A stretch of 64,000 nt of DNA from Streptomyces sp. NBC_01314 (GCF_041435215.1 NZ_CP108394.1:2852001-2916000), one strand, 5' to 3'. Shown: positions 52,142 to 60,650, counted from the first letter of the stretch. Program-made: numbers and translations. Notes: generated by a model from the sequence alone, not told the origin.

Positions 52142-53719
52142 GTGTCCGAGATGAACGACAAGACCTCCAGGATTCCCGTGTCCTCCAAGACGTCCCCGTC
52201 CTCCAGGATCTCCATGTCCTCCAAGTCCCCCCTCACGTCCAGGTTCCCCCACCTGCGTCAGGACTTCGGCGCCTCGCTCGTCGTGTTCCTGGTCGCCCTG
52301 CCGCTGTGCGTGGGCGTCGCCGTCGCCTCCGGAGTTCCGGCCGAACTCGGCCTGGTCACCGGCATCGTGGGCGGTCTCGTCGCCGGTCTGATGCCCGGCA
52401 GCAGCCTGCAGGTCTCCGGCCCGGCGGCCGGTCTGACCGTGCTGGTCTTCGAGGCCGTACGCCAGTTCGGGCTGCCCGCTCTCGGGGTGATCGTGCTCGC
52501 CGCCGGCCTGCTCCAACTCGCCATGGGCGCGTTCAGGCTGGGCCGCTGGTTCCGGGCCATATCCGTCTCCGTCGTCGAGGGCATGCTCGCCGGCATCGGC
52601 CTCGTGATCATCGCGGGCCAGCTCTACGCGGCGGCCGGCCTGAAGGCCCCCGCCTCCGGTATCGACAAGATCGCGGGCCTGCCCGGCGCGTTCGTCGACG
52701 CCATGGGCAGCACCGCCGCCCTCGCCTCGCTGGCGATCGGCGCGGGCACCATCGCCGTGCTGGTGCTGTGGAAGCGCCTGCCGAAGAAGGTCCAGCTGGT
52801 CCCCGGCGCCCTCGCCGCGGTCCTGCTGGCCACGCTCGCCACCCTGGCCTTCCGCCTCCCGGTGGCGAACGTCGAGGTGAAGGGCCTGCTGGACGCCGTC
52901 CAGCCCCCGGGCCTGGACGCCTTCGGCCAACTCGCGGACGTGGCGATCCTCGGCACGATTCTCGCCTTCACCCTGATCGCCTCCGCCGAGAGCCTGTTCA
53001 GCGCGGCGGCCGTGGACCGTATGCACGACGGTCCGCGCACCGAGTACGACAAGGAGCTGATGGCCCAGGGCGCCGGCAACACGGTGTGCGGGCTGCTCGG
53101 CGCGCTGCCGATGACAGCGGTGATCGTGCGCAGTTCCGCCAATCTCCAGGCCGGTGCGCGGACGAAGGCGTCCCGGGTCCTGCACGGCGTCTGGCTGCTG
53201 CTCTTCGCGGCCCTGCTGCCGGGCGCCCTCGCCCTGATCCCGCTCCCCGCCCTGGCCGGCATCCTCGTCCACGCGGGCTGGAAGCTGATCCCGTTCCGCG
53301 AGATCGTCTCCATGTGGCGCACCCACCGGGGCGAGGCGCTGATCCTGGTGGCCACGGCGGTGGCGATCGTCGCGGTGAACATGTTCGAGGGCGTACTGAT
53401 CGGTCTGGCCCTCTCCGTGGCCAAGACCGCCTGGGAGGCCTCGCACATCAAGCTGGAGGTCATCGACAAGGGCGCCGGTCCCGTCCAGGCCTACCTCTCC
53501 GGCAACGCCACCTTCCTCCGCCTGCCGAAGATCCTCGACAACCTGGAGTCCCTGCCCCAGGACCGCCCGGTGGAACTCCACCTCACCGGCCTGCACCACC
53601 TCGACCACGCCTGCCGCACGGCCCTGGAGAACTGGGCGTCCCGGCACAGCGCGACCGGCACGGAACCGGTACGGATGACGGTCCCGGAACCGGAGAAGGT
53701 GCGGTCGGGAACACCCTGA
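52142..53719 (+). CDS. SulP-family anion (probable bicarbonate) transporter
   Basis: 525 aa from GTG 52142 (ATG at 52151 possible). The N-terminal ~35 residues are Ser/Lys rich and encoded by short repeats (TCCTCCA-type). About 12-14 hydrophobic segments follow, starting DFGASLVVFLVALPLCVGVA and including GSSLQVSGPAAGLTVLVFEA and TLIASAESLFSAAAVDRMHD, typical of SulP. A C-terminal cytoplasmic part is a reduced STAS-like segment (YLSGNATFLRLPKILDNLES, ELHLTGLHHLDHAC). Operon with a carbonic anhydrase argues for bicarbonate rather than sulfate as the substrate. Confidence 0.9.
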   Translation: MSEMNDKTSRIPVSSKTSPSSRISMSSKSPLTSRFPHLRQDFGASLVVFLVALPLCVGVAVASGVPAELGLVTGIVGGLVAGLMPGSSLQVSGPAAGLTVLVFEAVRQFGLPALGVIVLAAGLLQLAMGAFRLGRWFRAISVSVVEGMLAGIGLVIIAGQLYAAAGLKAPASGIDKIAGLPGAFVDAMGSTAALASLAIGAGTIAVLVLWKRLPKKVQLVPGALAAVLLATLATLAFRLPVANVEVKGLLDAVQPPGLDAFGQLADVAILGTILAFTLIASAESLFSAAAVDRMHDGPRTEYDKELMAQGAGNTVCGLLGALPMTAVIVRSSANLQAGARTKASRVLHGVWLLLFAALLPGALALIPLPALAGILVHAGWKLIPFREIVSMWRTHRGEALILVATAVAIVAVNMFEGVLIGLALSVAKTAWEASHIKLEVIDKGAGPVQAYLSGNATFLRLPKILDNLESLPQDRPVELHLTGLHHLDHACRTALENWASRHSATGTEPVRMTVPEPEKVRSGTP

Positions 53720-53756
53720 CCTGCGGTCCCTGACCTGCACCCCCTTCCCTGCGGCC

Positions 53757-53832
53757 TCCCTGAGGGCCCCTCCCTGGGGCCCTCCCTGGGGGCCCTCCCT
53801 GGGGGTCTCCCTGGGGGTCTCCCTGGGGCCCT
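53757..53832. repeat. 12-13-bp tandem repeat after the SulP gene
   Basis: Six degenerate units of TCCCTGGGGGCC/TC type run from 53757 to 53832. C-runs on one strand and G-runs on the other could form G-quadruplex-like or hairpin structures and might act as a terminator. Confidence 0.65.
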
Positions 53833-53886
53833 CCTCCCCGCCGTCCCAGCCCCTTGCCCTGACGTGGGCAATCGTGCCGCTGGGGC

Positions 53887-53930
53887 GGTGGGGGCACCTC
53901 CCGCTCGAGCGAAGCCGAGAGTGGGGGAGG
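53887..53930 (+). repeat. dispersed repeat family B, copy 2
   Basis: 44 bp matching the family B element: starts GGTGGGGGCACC, middle CTCGAGCGAAGCCGAGAG, ends TGGGGGAGG. Located in the SulP-SPFH gap. Confidence 0.8.
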
Positions 53931-54128
53931 GTGGGGGAAGGTGGGCGCAGCGGCACCCTGTCAGCGCCGGCAAGCTCCTCCCACGCCCGCCCAGCCCCGG
54001 CACCGGGCGCCCACCCACCCCCGCTCAGCTCGGCTCGGCGCCGCATTCTCCCCACGGCAGTCGACCGACCCCCCACCCTCGACATATCGTGGTATTCCCA
54101 TGAATACGGGACGACCGAGGGGGTCGTC

Positions 54129-54950
54129 ATGCTCGAAGAGCTACTCATCGCCGCCGCAGCGGTCGGCTCCGCAGCCGCCGTCTACGTCGCGGCCGCGGCC
54201 CGGGTCGTCAAACAGTACGAACGGGGCGTGGTCTTCCGCCTGGGCCGCCTGCGCGGTGAGCCCAGAACTCCCGGCTTCACCATGGTCGTCCCCGGCATCG
54301 ACCACATCCGCAAGGTCAACATGCAGATCGTGACGATGCCCGTCCCGGCCCAGGAGGGCATCACCCGCGACAACGTCACCGTACGTGTCGACGCGGTCGT
54401 CTACTTCAAGGTCGTCGACGCGTCCAGCGCGGTCATCCAGGTCGAGGACTACCGCTTCGCCGTCTCCCAGATGGCCCAGACCTCCCTGCGCTCGATCATC
54501 GGCAAGAGCGACCTCGACGACCTCCTCTCCAACCGCGAGAAGCTCAACCAGGGTCTGGAGCTGATGATCGACAGCCCGGCCGTGGAGTGGGGTGTCACCA
54601 TCGACCGTGTGGAGATCAAGGACGTGTCCCTCCCCGACACCATGAAGCGCTCCATGGCCCGCCAGGCCGAGGCCGACCGCGAACGCCGGGCCCGCATCAT
54701 CAACGCGGACGCGGAGTTGCAGGCCTCCAGGGTCCTGGCCGAGGCGGCGAAGGAGATGGCCGACACCCCCTCCGCCCTCCAACTCCGCCTGCTGCAGACG
54801 GTGGTGGCTGTCGCCGCGGAGAAGAACTCCACTCTCGTACTCCCCTTCCCGGTGGAGCTGCTCCGCTTCCTGGAACGAGCCCAGGCAGGCCCCCCGCAGC
54901 CTCAGCCGCCTCCCCCGCCCCCGCCGTCCCGGCCCCCTCCGACCGAGTGA
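54129..54950 (+). CDS. SPFH/stomatin-family membrane protein
   Basis: 273 aa, ATG at 54129 behind GAGGGGG. One N-terminal membrane helix (LLIAAAAVGSAAAVYVAAAA), then a prohibitin-homology (SPFH) domain: VVKQYERGVVFRLGRLRGEP, PGFTMVVPGIDHIRKVNMQI, VPAQEGITRDNVTVRVDAVV and MARQAEADRERRARIINADA (coiled coil). Slipin/stomatin proteins form large rings that organise membrane microdomains. A poly-Pro tail (PPQPQPPPPPPPSRPPP) ends the protein. No NfeD partner gene is adjacent. Confidence 0.93.
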   Translation: MLEELLIAAAAVGSAAAVYVAAAARVVKQYERGVVFRLGRLRGEPRTPGFTMVVPGIDHIRKVNMQIVTMPVPAQEGITRDNVTVRVDAVVYFKVVDASSAVIQVEDYRFAVSQMAQTSLRSIIGKSDLDDLLSNREKLNQGLELMIDSPAVEWGVTIDRVEIKDVSLPDTMKRSMARQAEADRERRARIINADAELQASRVLAEAAKEMADTPSALQLRLLQTVVAVAAEKNSTLVLPFPVELLRFLERAQAGPPQPQPPPPPPPSRPPPTE

Positions 54951-55058
54951 CACGCGGACGACTCCTCCGCCTCCTGATACGCGCGTGGTTCACGTGGCCG
55001 GAACCGCGTGATACACACAGGCGGGTCACATCCTGTCCGCCAACAGGAAGGTAGTCCC

Positions 55059-56438
55059 ATGTCAGTGACCCGCCGTCAGGCCCTCGCCCGCTCCGGCGCC
55101 TTGGGCGCAGGCATCGCGTTCACCGGAGCCCTCTCCGAACTCTTCGCGGGCTCGGCAGCCGCGCAGAGTGACCTCGGCCACTCCGGGTACGGCCCCCTGA
55201 TCCCCGACCCGAACGGCCTGCTCGACCTGCCGAAAGGTTTCCGCTATCAGGTCCTGTCCCGCGAGGGCGACCCCCTCCGCTCCGGCGAGGGCCTGGTCCC
55301 CAGCAACCACGACGGCATGTCCGCCTTCCCTGGCAGACACGGCGGTGCTCGCGCCGTACACCTCGTCCGCAACCACGAGAACCGCCACAACGGCCGTATC
55401 CCGGTCCCCACGATCGAGGGCCTCACCTATGACCCGATGGGCAAGGGCGGCTGTACGTCCCTGACCCTCGACGCCCGCGGCAAGGTCCTCTCGGAACGCG
55501 TCGCCATCGCCGGCACCGCGGTCAACTGCGCGGGTGGCCCCACCCCTTGGGGCACCTGGCTGACCTGTGAGGAGACCGAGGACAGGGCCGGCACGAACGG
55601 CTACACCAAGGACCACGGCTTCATCTTCGAGGTCGACGCGGCCGACCCGCGCCGCTCGGGGGCCGTGCCCCTGACGGCGATGGGCCGTTTCCAGCACGAG
55701 GCCGTCGCCGTCGACCCGAAGCGCGGAGTGGTCTACGAGACGGAGGACGCCTTCGAGCGCCCCTTCGGCCTCTTCTACCGCTTCCTCCCCAACAGGCCGA
55801 AGGGCGGCCTCGGTTCACTCCGCGCGGGCGGTCGCCTACAGGCGATGCGCGTCCCGGGCGTCCCCGACCTCTCCCCCGTCCAGGACCCCGGAGCCTGCTT
55901 CGAGGGGATCGAATGGGTGGACGTCCCCGACCCCCTGGCCACCCAAACGGCCATCCGTTACCAGGACTTCGGCCCCAAGGGCATCACCCACGCGCAGAAA
56001 CTGGAAGGCTGCTACTGGGGCGGCCGATGCGTCTACTTCGTCTCCTCCTTCGCCCGCAGCGTTGACGGCTCGGCCGCCGACCACTACGGCCAGATCTGGC
56101 GCTACGACCCCGACCACCGCACCCTCACCCTGGTGATCGCCTTCGGCCCCGACACCGACCTCCAACTCCCCGGCGAATCCCCCGACAACATCTGCCTCGC
56201 CCCCTCCGGCGGCCTCATGGTCTGCGAGGACGGCAGCGGCACCCAGCACGTCTACGGCGTGACCCGCCACGGCACCGTCTACGCCATGGCCCGCAACGCC
56301 CAGAACATCGGCACCCCGACCGACCCGGAATGGGGCGAGTTCGCAGGCGTCACCTTCGCCCCCGACGGGCAGACGATGTACGTCAACTGCTACGCCCCGG
56401 GCACGACGTTCGCGGTGACGGGGCCGTGGCGCCGATGA
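55059..56438 (+). CDS. PhoX-like alkaline phosphatase family protein, Tat-exported
   Basis: 459 aa, ATG at 55059 with AGGAAGG upstream. Tat signal: SVTRRQALARSGALGAGIAF with the twin Arg and an AQSD cleavage region. The body is a DUF839/PhoX beta-propeller: VPSNHDGMSAFPGRHGGARA, LVRNHENRHNG, TPWGTWLTCEETEDRAG, FQHEAVAVDPKRGVVYETED, SPDNICLAPSGGLMVCEDGS. PhoX enzymes need calcium and iron and release phosphate from organic esters outside the cell. Conserved acidic and His residues are kept, but it is a shorter relative of classical PhoX, so phosphodiesterase or phosphonate activities cannot be excluded. Upstream PHO boxes were not found. Confidence 0.87.
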   Translation: MSVTRRQALARSGALGAGIAFTGALSELFAGSAAAQSDLGHSGYGPLIPDPNGLLDLPKGFRYQVLSREGDPLRSGEGLVPSNHDGMSAFPGRHGGARAVHLVRNHENRHNGRIPVPTIEGLTYDPMGKGGCTSLTLDARGKVLSERVAIAGTAVNCAGGPTPWGTWLTCEETEDRAGTNGYTKDHGFIFEVDAADPRRSGAVPLTAMGRFQHEAVAVDPKRGVVYETEDAFERPFGLFYRFLPNRPKGGLGSLRAGGRLQAMRVPGVPDLSPVQDPGACFEGIEWVDVPDPLATQTAIRYQDFGPKGITHAQKLEGCYWGGRCVYFVSSFARSVDGSAADHYGQIWRYDPDHRTLTLVIAFGPDTDLQLPGESPDNICLAPSGGLMVCEDGSGTQHVYGVTRHGTVYAMARNAQNIGTPTDPEWGEFAGVTFAPDGQTMYVNCYAPGTTFAVTGPWRR

Positions 56439-56499
56439 CGACCACCTGACCTGCGCCCGGCACCCCACGACAGGGCATGGAGAGACTCCGCCGGGACTC

Positions 56500-58059
56500 T
56501 CAGGCTCGGCGGCTCCATCGCACGCAGGTCGGGCGGGCGCCGGTGTGCAGGAATTCCCGGATGACGGTCGCGGCGCGGGAGGCCGGAAGGCCCGAGCCGG
56601 GTGGGTAGCGGGTGTCCCACCAGTGGGGGGAGTGAGGTGGGGAGGCCGGGTCGCCGACGGTCCACCATGCGCGGTGGCCGGGGTCGGAGAAGCCGAAGTA
56701 GGTGAAGCCATGGGCCACGGCCGCGCGGAGGCTGTGGCCGGCCGACTGCCGGGTCGGGGCGTCCGCGTCGATCAGGAGGACCTCGTCGTCACCTTCTCCC
56801 AGCACCGCGAGGAGGTCGGCGACGTCCGCCTCGGTCTCCACGAGGTGGGTGTGGAAGGGGTACGGAAGGGGGTGGTGTTCGCCCTTGTGGTACCCGTGGT
56901 GCCAGATCGCCTCCAGTGCCCGCGGTTGTGGGGGCCTCGACCCGGCCGCGGCGTCGAGGCGGGCGCGCACCCGGGGGTCGGCACACAGGGTGGCCAGGCC
57001 GGGTTCGGCGCGTGCCGTGGCCTCCAGGGAAGGGCGCACGACGAGGGCGGCGAGCAGCCAGTCCACCGCCTCCTCGTACCGGTCGACGCCCTGGGTGGCA
57101 CGGACTTGGGCCATCGCGTAGAAGTCCGCCGCCAGATCCGCCGGGGTGTGGTCGCGGCGGACGGCCCGTCCGCCGGCGGTCACGGTGGCCAGCCACTGCC
57201 GTACGGCCTCCGACCGGTTGCCGTGCAGCGTCTCCAGTACGGCGAGCAGTTCCAGACCGCGGGCACAGTCCGTCTGCCGCCACAGCGGCTCGTAGGCGCG
57301 GGCGCCGTCCAGCGCCTCCCCGGGGGAGATCGCGCTCAGTGCCTCCGTGAGACGGGCCCGTACGTCCGCGAGGACCATCGGCCGTAGGGTCCGCAGCGGG
57401 TGGTCGTCGTCCTGGCCTGATCCGTCGAGTGCGGTCAGGCAGCGTCGCAGGCTGTCCAGGGCCTGGGGCCAGGCACCGCGTCGCAGGAGTGCCGCGCCGT
57501 GGGCGTGCAGCGTCTCCCATCGCTGCGGGGCGAGCCTCGTCAGTGTCTCGACCTCGCTGTCGAGCCAATAGAAGACGCTCTCGGCCACGCGCTGCTTCCC
57601 GTACGACTCGTTGACGACCAGCCTATGGGTGTAACCGTCGCCCTGGCGCTCCAGGTGTCCCAGCACGCCGTGCGGGAACTCCCGCTCGGTCACCGTCAGC
57701 ACACCGTCCCTTATGCGCCAGTCGTGGCCATGGCTGTCGAAGTCCAGTGACGTGACGAACCAGGCGTCCTCCAGATGCGGTGCCACCTCCGCCATGAACT
57801 CCTGGACGGACTCGGTGTAATAGGTGCGGGCATGCCCGGGGAGGGCGAGGTACCACCTGTCGTGAGTCGGCGGGAGTTCGTACTCCTGGCCGCCGCGCGT
57901 GCGCAACCGGCGTGTCGAGAGGGTGAGTTGGAGGGGGAACGGCCGGGCCGCCGCGAACGCCTCCGCGACGGGCCCCTCCTGGGACTCGTTCACGGCCAGC
58001 ACCACACCGGCCGTGGAACGGAACGGCCACGCCTGGACCGCCTCGAAGTCCTCAGCCAC
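56500..58059 (-). CDS. unknown protein with C-terminal Imm1-like immunity domain
   Basis: 519 aa, start at 58059 overlapping the upstream gene by 8 bp. Residues 1-170 form an alpha/beta domain (DRWYLALPGHARTYYTESVQ, VTSLDFDSHGHDWRIRDG); residues 170-370 are helical and TPR-like (LHAHGAALLRRGAWPQALDS, LATVTAGGRAVRRDHTPADL). The last ~120 residues resemble Imm1 immunity proteins: LVETEADVADLLAVLGEGDD, HGFTYFGFSDPGHRAWWTVG and the end PASRAATVIREFLHTGARPT-CVRW, the typical Imm1 finish. Imm1 proteins neutralise deaminase-type toxins of polymorphic toxin systems. No toxin gene is adjacent. I do not know the function of the N-terminal part. Confidence 0.7.
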   Translation of the reverse strand: MAEDFEAVQAWPFRSTAGVVLAVNESQEGPVAEAFAAARPFPLQLTLSTRRLRTRGGQEYELPPTHDRWYLALPGHARTYYTESVQEFMAEVAPHLEDAWFVTSLDFDSHGHDWRIRDGVLTVTEREFPHGVLGHLERQGDGYTHRLVVNESYGKQRVAESVFYWLDSEVETLTRLAPQRWETLHAHGAALLRRGAWPQALDSLRRCLTALDGSGQDDDHPLRTLRPMVLADVRARLTEALSAISPGEALDGARAYEPLWRQTDCARGLELLAVLETLHGNRSEAVRQWLATVTAGGRAVRRDHTPADLAADFYAMAQVRATQGVDRYEEAVDWLLAALVVRPSLEATARAEPGLATLCADPRVRARLDAAAGSRPPQPRALEAIWHHGYHKGEHHPLPYPFHTHLVETEADVADLLAVLGEGDDEVLLIDADAPTRQSAGHSLRAAVAHGFTYFGFSDPGHRAWWTVGDPASPPHSPHWWDTRYPPGSGLPASRAATVIREFLHTGARPTCVRWSRRA

Positions 58060-59185
58060 GTCGCATCGCCGACGCCCGCGCCTCGATCAGCACATCACCG
58101 AAACCGCTCATGAGCGCCCAGGACAGATCCGGCGGACGCGGCCAACCGTCGCCCGGGGCGGCGAGCAGGCCGGGATCGAGGGCCAGGCCCGCCCGCAGCA
58201 GGGCGCGGGCCGTGTCGGCCTCGTCGAGATCGACCAGTGCCCGCGCGGCCTCGACGAACGTCAACCCGCTGAAGCCGTCCGGCATCAGCAGCGCCTCCGC
58301 CTCCGCCGGCCGCCCTGCCCTCGCCAGCGCGACGGCCAGCGCACGCCGATGCTCGGCCCGGGCCTGCGCGAGGCCGGCCCCACCCGGGCCGGTCCCGTCG
58401 GCATCGGTTCCCCTGGCATCGGTCTCGCAGGCGAGTCGCAACGCCTCCAGCGCCTTGCGTCCCTCCCCCGCGTGCTCCCACACCCGGCCCAGGACGGCAT
58501 ACGCGTCCGCCCGCACCCGCGCGGGCACGCCGCCGTCCGCGTAAGCCGTCTCCTCGGCGTACGGCACCGCCTCCTCCGGACGGCCGAGCAGCAACAGCAG
58601 CCGGGCGGCCAGGACCCGGGCCTCGTGCGCGGCCGAGCCGGACGACACCTCCGGCGCCACCGCGAGTGCCGCACGTGCCTGGTCCAGCACGCCCTCCCGG
58701 ACCGGACGCTCTCCCCGTACACAGGCTCGCGGTTCGTGCAGGAGCAGCGACCACGCCGCGTCCGGCGGGCACTGGCTCACCAGCACCTCCGTCCACGGCC
58801 GTCCGTCGAGTTCGGTCACCCGGCACTCGCCGTCCTCGACACGCACCGCGTAGTGGTCCCGGACCAGGAAACCGGTGGGCTCGACATGCGGGGCCAGCGC
58901 GCGGCAGGCATCGAGGAACTCCCCCTGACTCGACCACGCCAGCGTCACCGGGTACGGCCCCAGGTCGCCCACGTACACCTCGGCCCCGGGCCGCCGCCCA
59001 CCGGTCACGGGCACGGTCTCGCGCGAGTCCGGCGCGTCCAGGCGATACCTGCGGCGCGCCAACAGCCCCTGCACCGCGAAGTCGTGCCGCATCGCGTCGC
59101 CCGACCCCTCGGCCGGGTGCCGCACCAGGAACACGACGACATGGCCGACGCCGACCACGGGGGACCACTGCAGGAATCGCGCCAC
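58052..59185 (-). CDS. hypothetical protein with helical repeat domain, partner of the Imm1-like gene
   Basis: 377 aa, ATG at 59185. Residues 1-150 are an alpha/beta region without a recognised family (MARFLQWSPVVGVGHVVVFL, VYVGDLGPYPVTLAWSSQGE). Residues 165-350 are alpha-helical repeats rich in Ala, Arg, Glu and Leu (EARVLAARLLLLLGRPEEAV, RADAYAVLGRVWEHAGEGRK), like TPRs. Its N-terminal domain is reminiscent of that of the downstream partner (both contain a beta-hairpin followed by GLVR-like / D-W-R residues), suggesting that they arose from one ancestor. The 8-bp overlap of the genes implies coupled expression. Function unknown. Confidence 0.65.
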   Translation of the reverse strand: MARFLQWSPVVGVGHVVVFLVRHPAEGSGDAMRHDFAVQGLLARRRYRLDAPDSRETVPVTGGRRPGAEVYVGDLGPYPVTLAWSSQGEFLDACRALAPHVEPTGFLVRDHYAVRVEDGECRVTELDGRPWTEVLVSQCPPDAAWSLLLHEPRACVRGERPVREGVLDQARAALAVAPEVSSGSAAHEARVLAARLLLLLGRPEEAVPYAEETAYADGGVPARVRADAYAVLGRVWEHAGEGRKALEALRLACETDARGTDADGTGPGGAGLAQARAEHRRALAVALARAGRPAEAEALLMPDGFSGLTFVEAARALVDLDEADTARALLRAGLALDPGLLAAPGDGWPRPPDLSWALMSGFGDVLIEARASAMRRG

Positions 59186-59540
59186 ACGCCGACTGTAGAA
59201 GACGACGCGTGTCTACGGACCGCGGCCGTACACACGTGTTCGAAGGACAGTACGCGTAACCCTTCGTGACGCTGGGCGAGTTGATCGTGGCCTGCGACAC
59301 CGCGCTCGCCCGGCGAGAGTCGACGTACAGCAGCGCCCAGGGCGACGACTGCGTACAAGTCGCCACCCTCCCCTCCGCCATCCACGTCCGCGACTCCCAG
59401 CACCCCGTCGGCCCGGAGCTGCCCTCGCCCCCACCGCCTGAACTCCCTCCGTCACCCAGGCGGGTGACTTCGTGCCGGACTCCCTGTAGTCCGGCAGCCG
59501 AACCGACTGTCCGCCGACCCCACCGCCGTACTTTCGTGCG
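59186..59540. other. divergent region carrying a DUF397 remnant
   Basis: 355 bp between the minus-strand operon and the deacetylase gene. Apart from the DUF397-like reading frame at 59266-59544 nothing gene-like is visible. Confidence 0.5.
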
Positions 59541-59544
59541 GTGA
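59266..59544 (+). pseudogene. degenerate DUF397 gene fragment
   Basis: The reading frame contains RRESTYSSAQGDDCVQVATL then PSAIHVRDSQHPVGPEL, which is the core of a DUF397 domain (usual form: KSTYS...DCVEVA...VRDSK.P.GP.L). The expected Trp before the first motif and the C-terminal F-T-P-x-x-W part are missing; instead the frame goes into a Pro-rich stretch and runs to 59544, overlapping the deacetylase start. No HTH-DUF5753 partner is adjacent. I read it as a decayed remnant of a WhiJ-type locus, though a short divergent DUF397 protein is possible. Confidence 0.5.
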
Positions 59545-60419
59545 TCAGTCCTGTACGAAGAATCACCGCGCTCTGCGTACTCGGCGTACTCGGCGCCTCG
59601 CTCACCGCCTGTGGCACACCGCACGCCTCGACGCGCATCGTGAACGCCACCGCCAGTCCCTCGGCCGTGTCGTCGTCCCGGCCGCCCACGCTCGCGCCGG
59701 GCCCGGCCGGGCTGACCCCGGTGTTCAAGCACGGTTTGCGGACCCGCACCGACAAGACCGTCGCGCTCACCTTCGACGCGGACATGACCGCGGATCAGGG
59801 GGAGCGGGCCGCCGCGGGCGAGCGGTTCGACAATCCGGAGCTGATCGCCGCGCTGCGGCAACTGGAGGTTCCGGCCACGGTGTTCATGACGGGTCGATGG
59901 GTCGAGGAGTATCCGATCCAGGCGCGGTCCATCGGGCGGGACCCCCAGTTCGAGGTGGCGAACCACTCGTACAGCCATCACGCCTTCACCAAGAACTGCT
60001 ACGGCCTGCCGACCATGGAGCCGGGGCGCATGCGGGCGGATCTGGAGCGGGCCTACCGGGTGTTCCGTGCGGCGGGGGTGACGGATCCGATGCCGTATTT
60101 CCGCTTCCCCGGCGGCTGCTACGACAGCCGTGCGCTGCGGCAGCTCAGCGCGTCCGGCGTGACCGCCGTGCAGTGGGACGTGGTGAGCGGGGACGCGTTC
60201 GCGACGGACGCGGACGACGTGGTGCGAGAGGTGCTGGACGGGGTGCGGCCCGGATCCATCGTGGTCATGCACTGCACGCGGAGTGCCGCGCCGGTGACGG
60301 AGAGAGCCGTACGGAAGATCGTGCCGACGCTTCGGGCGCGCGGGTTCCGGTTCGTGAAGGTGTCGGAGCTGGTCGGGGCCACGGCGACGACGGCAGCGAC
60401 GGCAGCGACCGTGTCCTGA
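59541..60419 (+). CDS. polysaccharide deacetylase (CE4), lipoprotein
   Basis: 292 aa, GTG at 59541. Lipobox LTAC near residue 24 (VLGVLGASLTACGTPH) makes it a likely membrane-anchored lipoprotein. NodB-homology domain: VALTFDADM (Asp-Asp motif variant, T-F-D-A-D), VANHSYSHHAF (H-x-x-x-H metal site), FRFPGGCYDSRAL and GSIVVMHCTR. It removes acetyl groups from cell-wall or chitin-type polymers outside the membrane, with a divalent metal. No clear ribosome site, so a leaderless transcript is possible. Confidence 0.9.
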   Translation: MISPVRRITALCVLGVLGASLTACGTPHASTRIVNATASPSAVSSSRPPTLAPGPAGLTPVFKHGLRTRTDKTVALTFDADMTADQGERAAAGERFDNPELIAALRQLEVPATVFMTGRWVEEYPIQARSIGRDPQFEVANHSYSHHAFTKNCYGLPTMEPGRMRADLERAYRVFRAAGVTDPMPYFRFPGGCYDSRALRQLSASGVTAVQWDVVSGDAFATDADDVVREVLDGVRPGSIVVMHCTRSAAPVTERAVRKIVPTLRARGFRFVKVSELVGATATTAATAATVS

Positions 60420-60441
60420 GCCGGTCCCCGGCCGGTCGCTC

Positions 60442-60454
60442 TACGCTGGACTTA
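60442..60454 (+). promoter_or_regulatory. probable leaderless promoter
   Basis: TACGCT (60442-60447) is a good -10 hexamer and the ATG of the small Cys protein begins 6 nt later, at the expected transcription start. No ribosome site is seen. Confidence 0.45.
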
Positions 60455-60606
60455 TGAGCGACTACTGCGGCACCGGACAGACGCCCGCGGCCCAGGTACC
60501 CGCCCGGGCCACGACCGACGGCCCGCCCTTCGCCGAGTGCGTCCTGTGCCGGAAGCCCACCGAGTATCCGGAGTCCCGGAAGGGGATCACCCTGTGCCCG
60601 GTGTGA
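60454..60606 (+). CDS. 50-aa cysteine-rich small protein
   Basis: MSDYCGTGQTPAAQVPARAT then FAECVLCRKPTEYPESRKGI, ending TLCPV. Four Cys (one near the N-terminus, a CxxC pair and one near the end) could hold a zinc ion in a small ribbon. Codon use is normal for the genome and the frame ends at a TGA directly before a dispersed repeat. Similar short proteins occur next to deacetylases and other genes in Streptomyces. Function unknown. Confidence 0.65.
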   Translation: MSDYCGTGQTPAAQVPARATTDGPPFAECVLCRKPTEYPESRKGITLCPV

Positions 60607-60650
60607 TGGGGGTCCCCCCCGGTTCGAGCGAAGTCGAGAATTGGGGGAGG
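60606..60650 (+). repeat. dispersed repeat family B, copy 3
   Basis: 45 bp from GATGGGGGTCCCCCCGG to TGGGGGAGG, beginning at the stop codon of the small Cys protein. Closest relative of the copy that breaks the hydrolase gene. Confidence 0.85.

Larger units (their letters stand above)
53720..54128. other. repeat-filled intergenic region
   Basis: About 410 bp without a gene. It holds a 12-13-bp tandem repeat (53757-53832) and a family B dispersed repeat (53887-53930). The promoter of the SPFH gene probably lies after 54050. Confidence 0.55.

Noticed and set aside
53887..53930. rho-independent terminator of the SulP gene
   Set aside because: It can fold, but it is a member of a dispersed repeat family found also inside a coding gene, so a dedicated terminator role cannot be claimed.
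52064..54148. A 694-codon minus-strand frame opposite the SulP transporter
   Set aside because: His/Gln/Arg/Glu-rich low-complexity translation typical of antisense to a membrane protein; no start signals.
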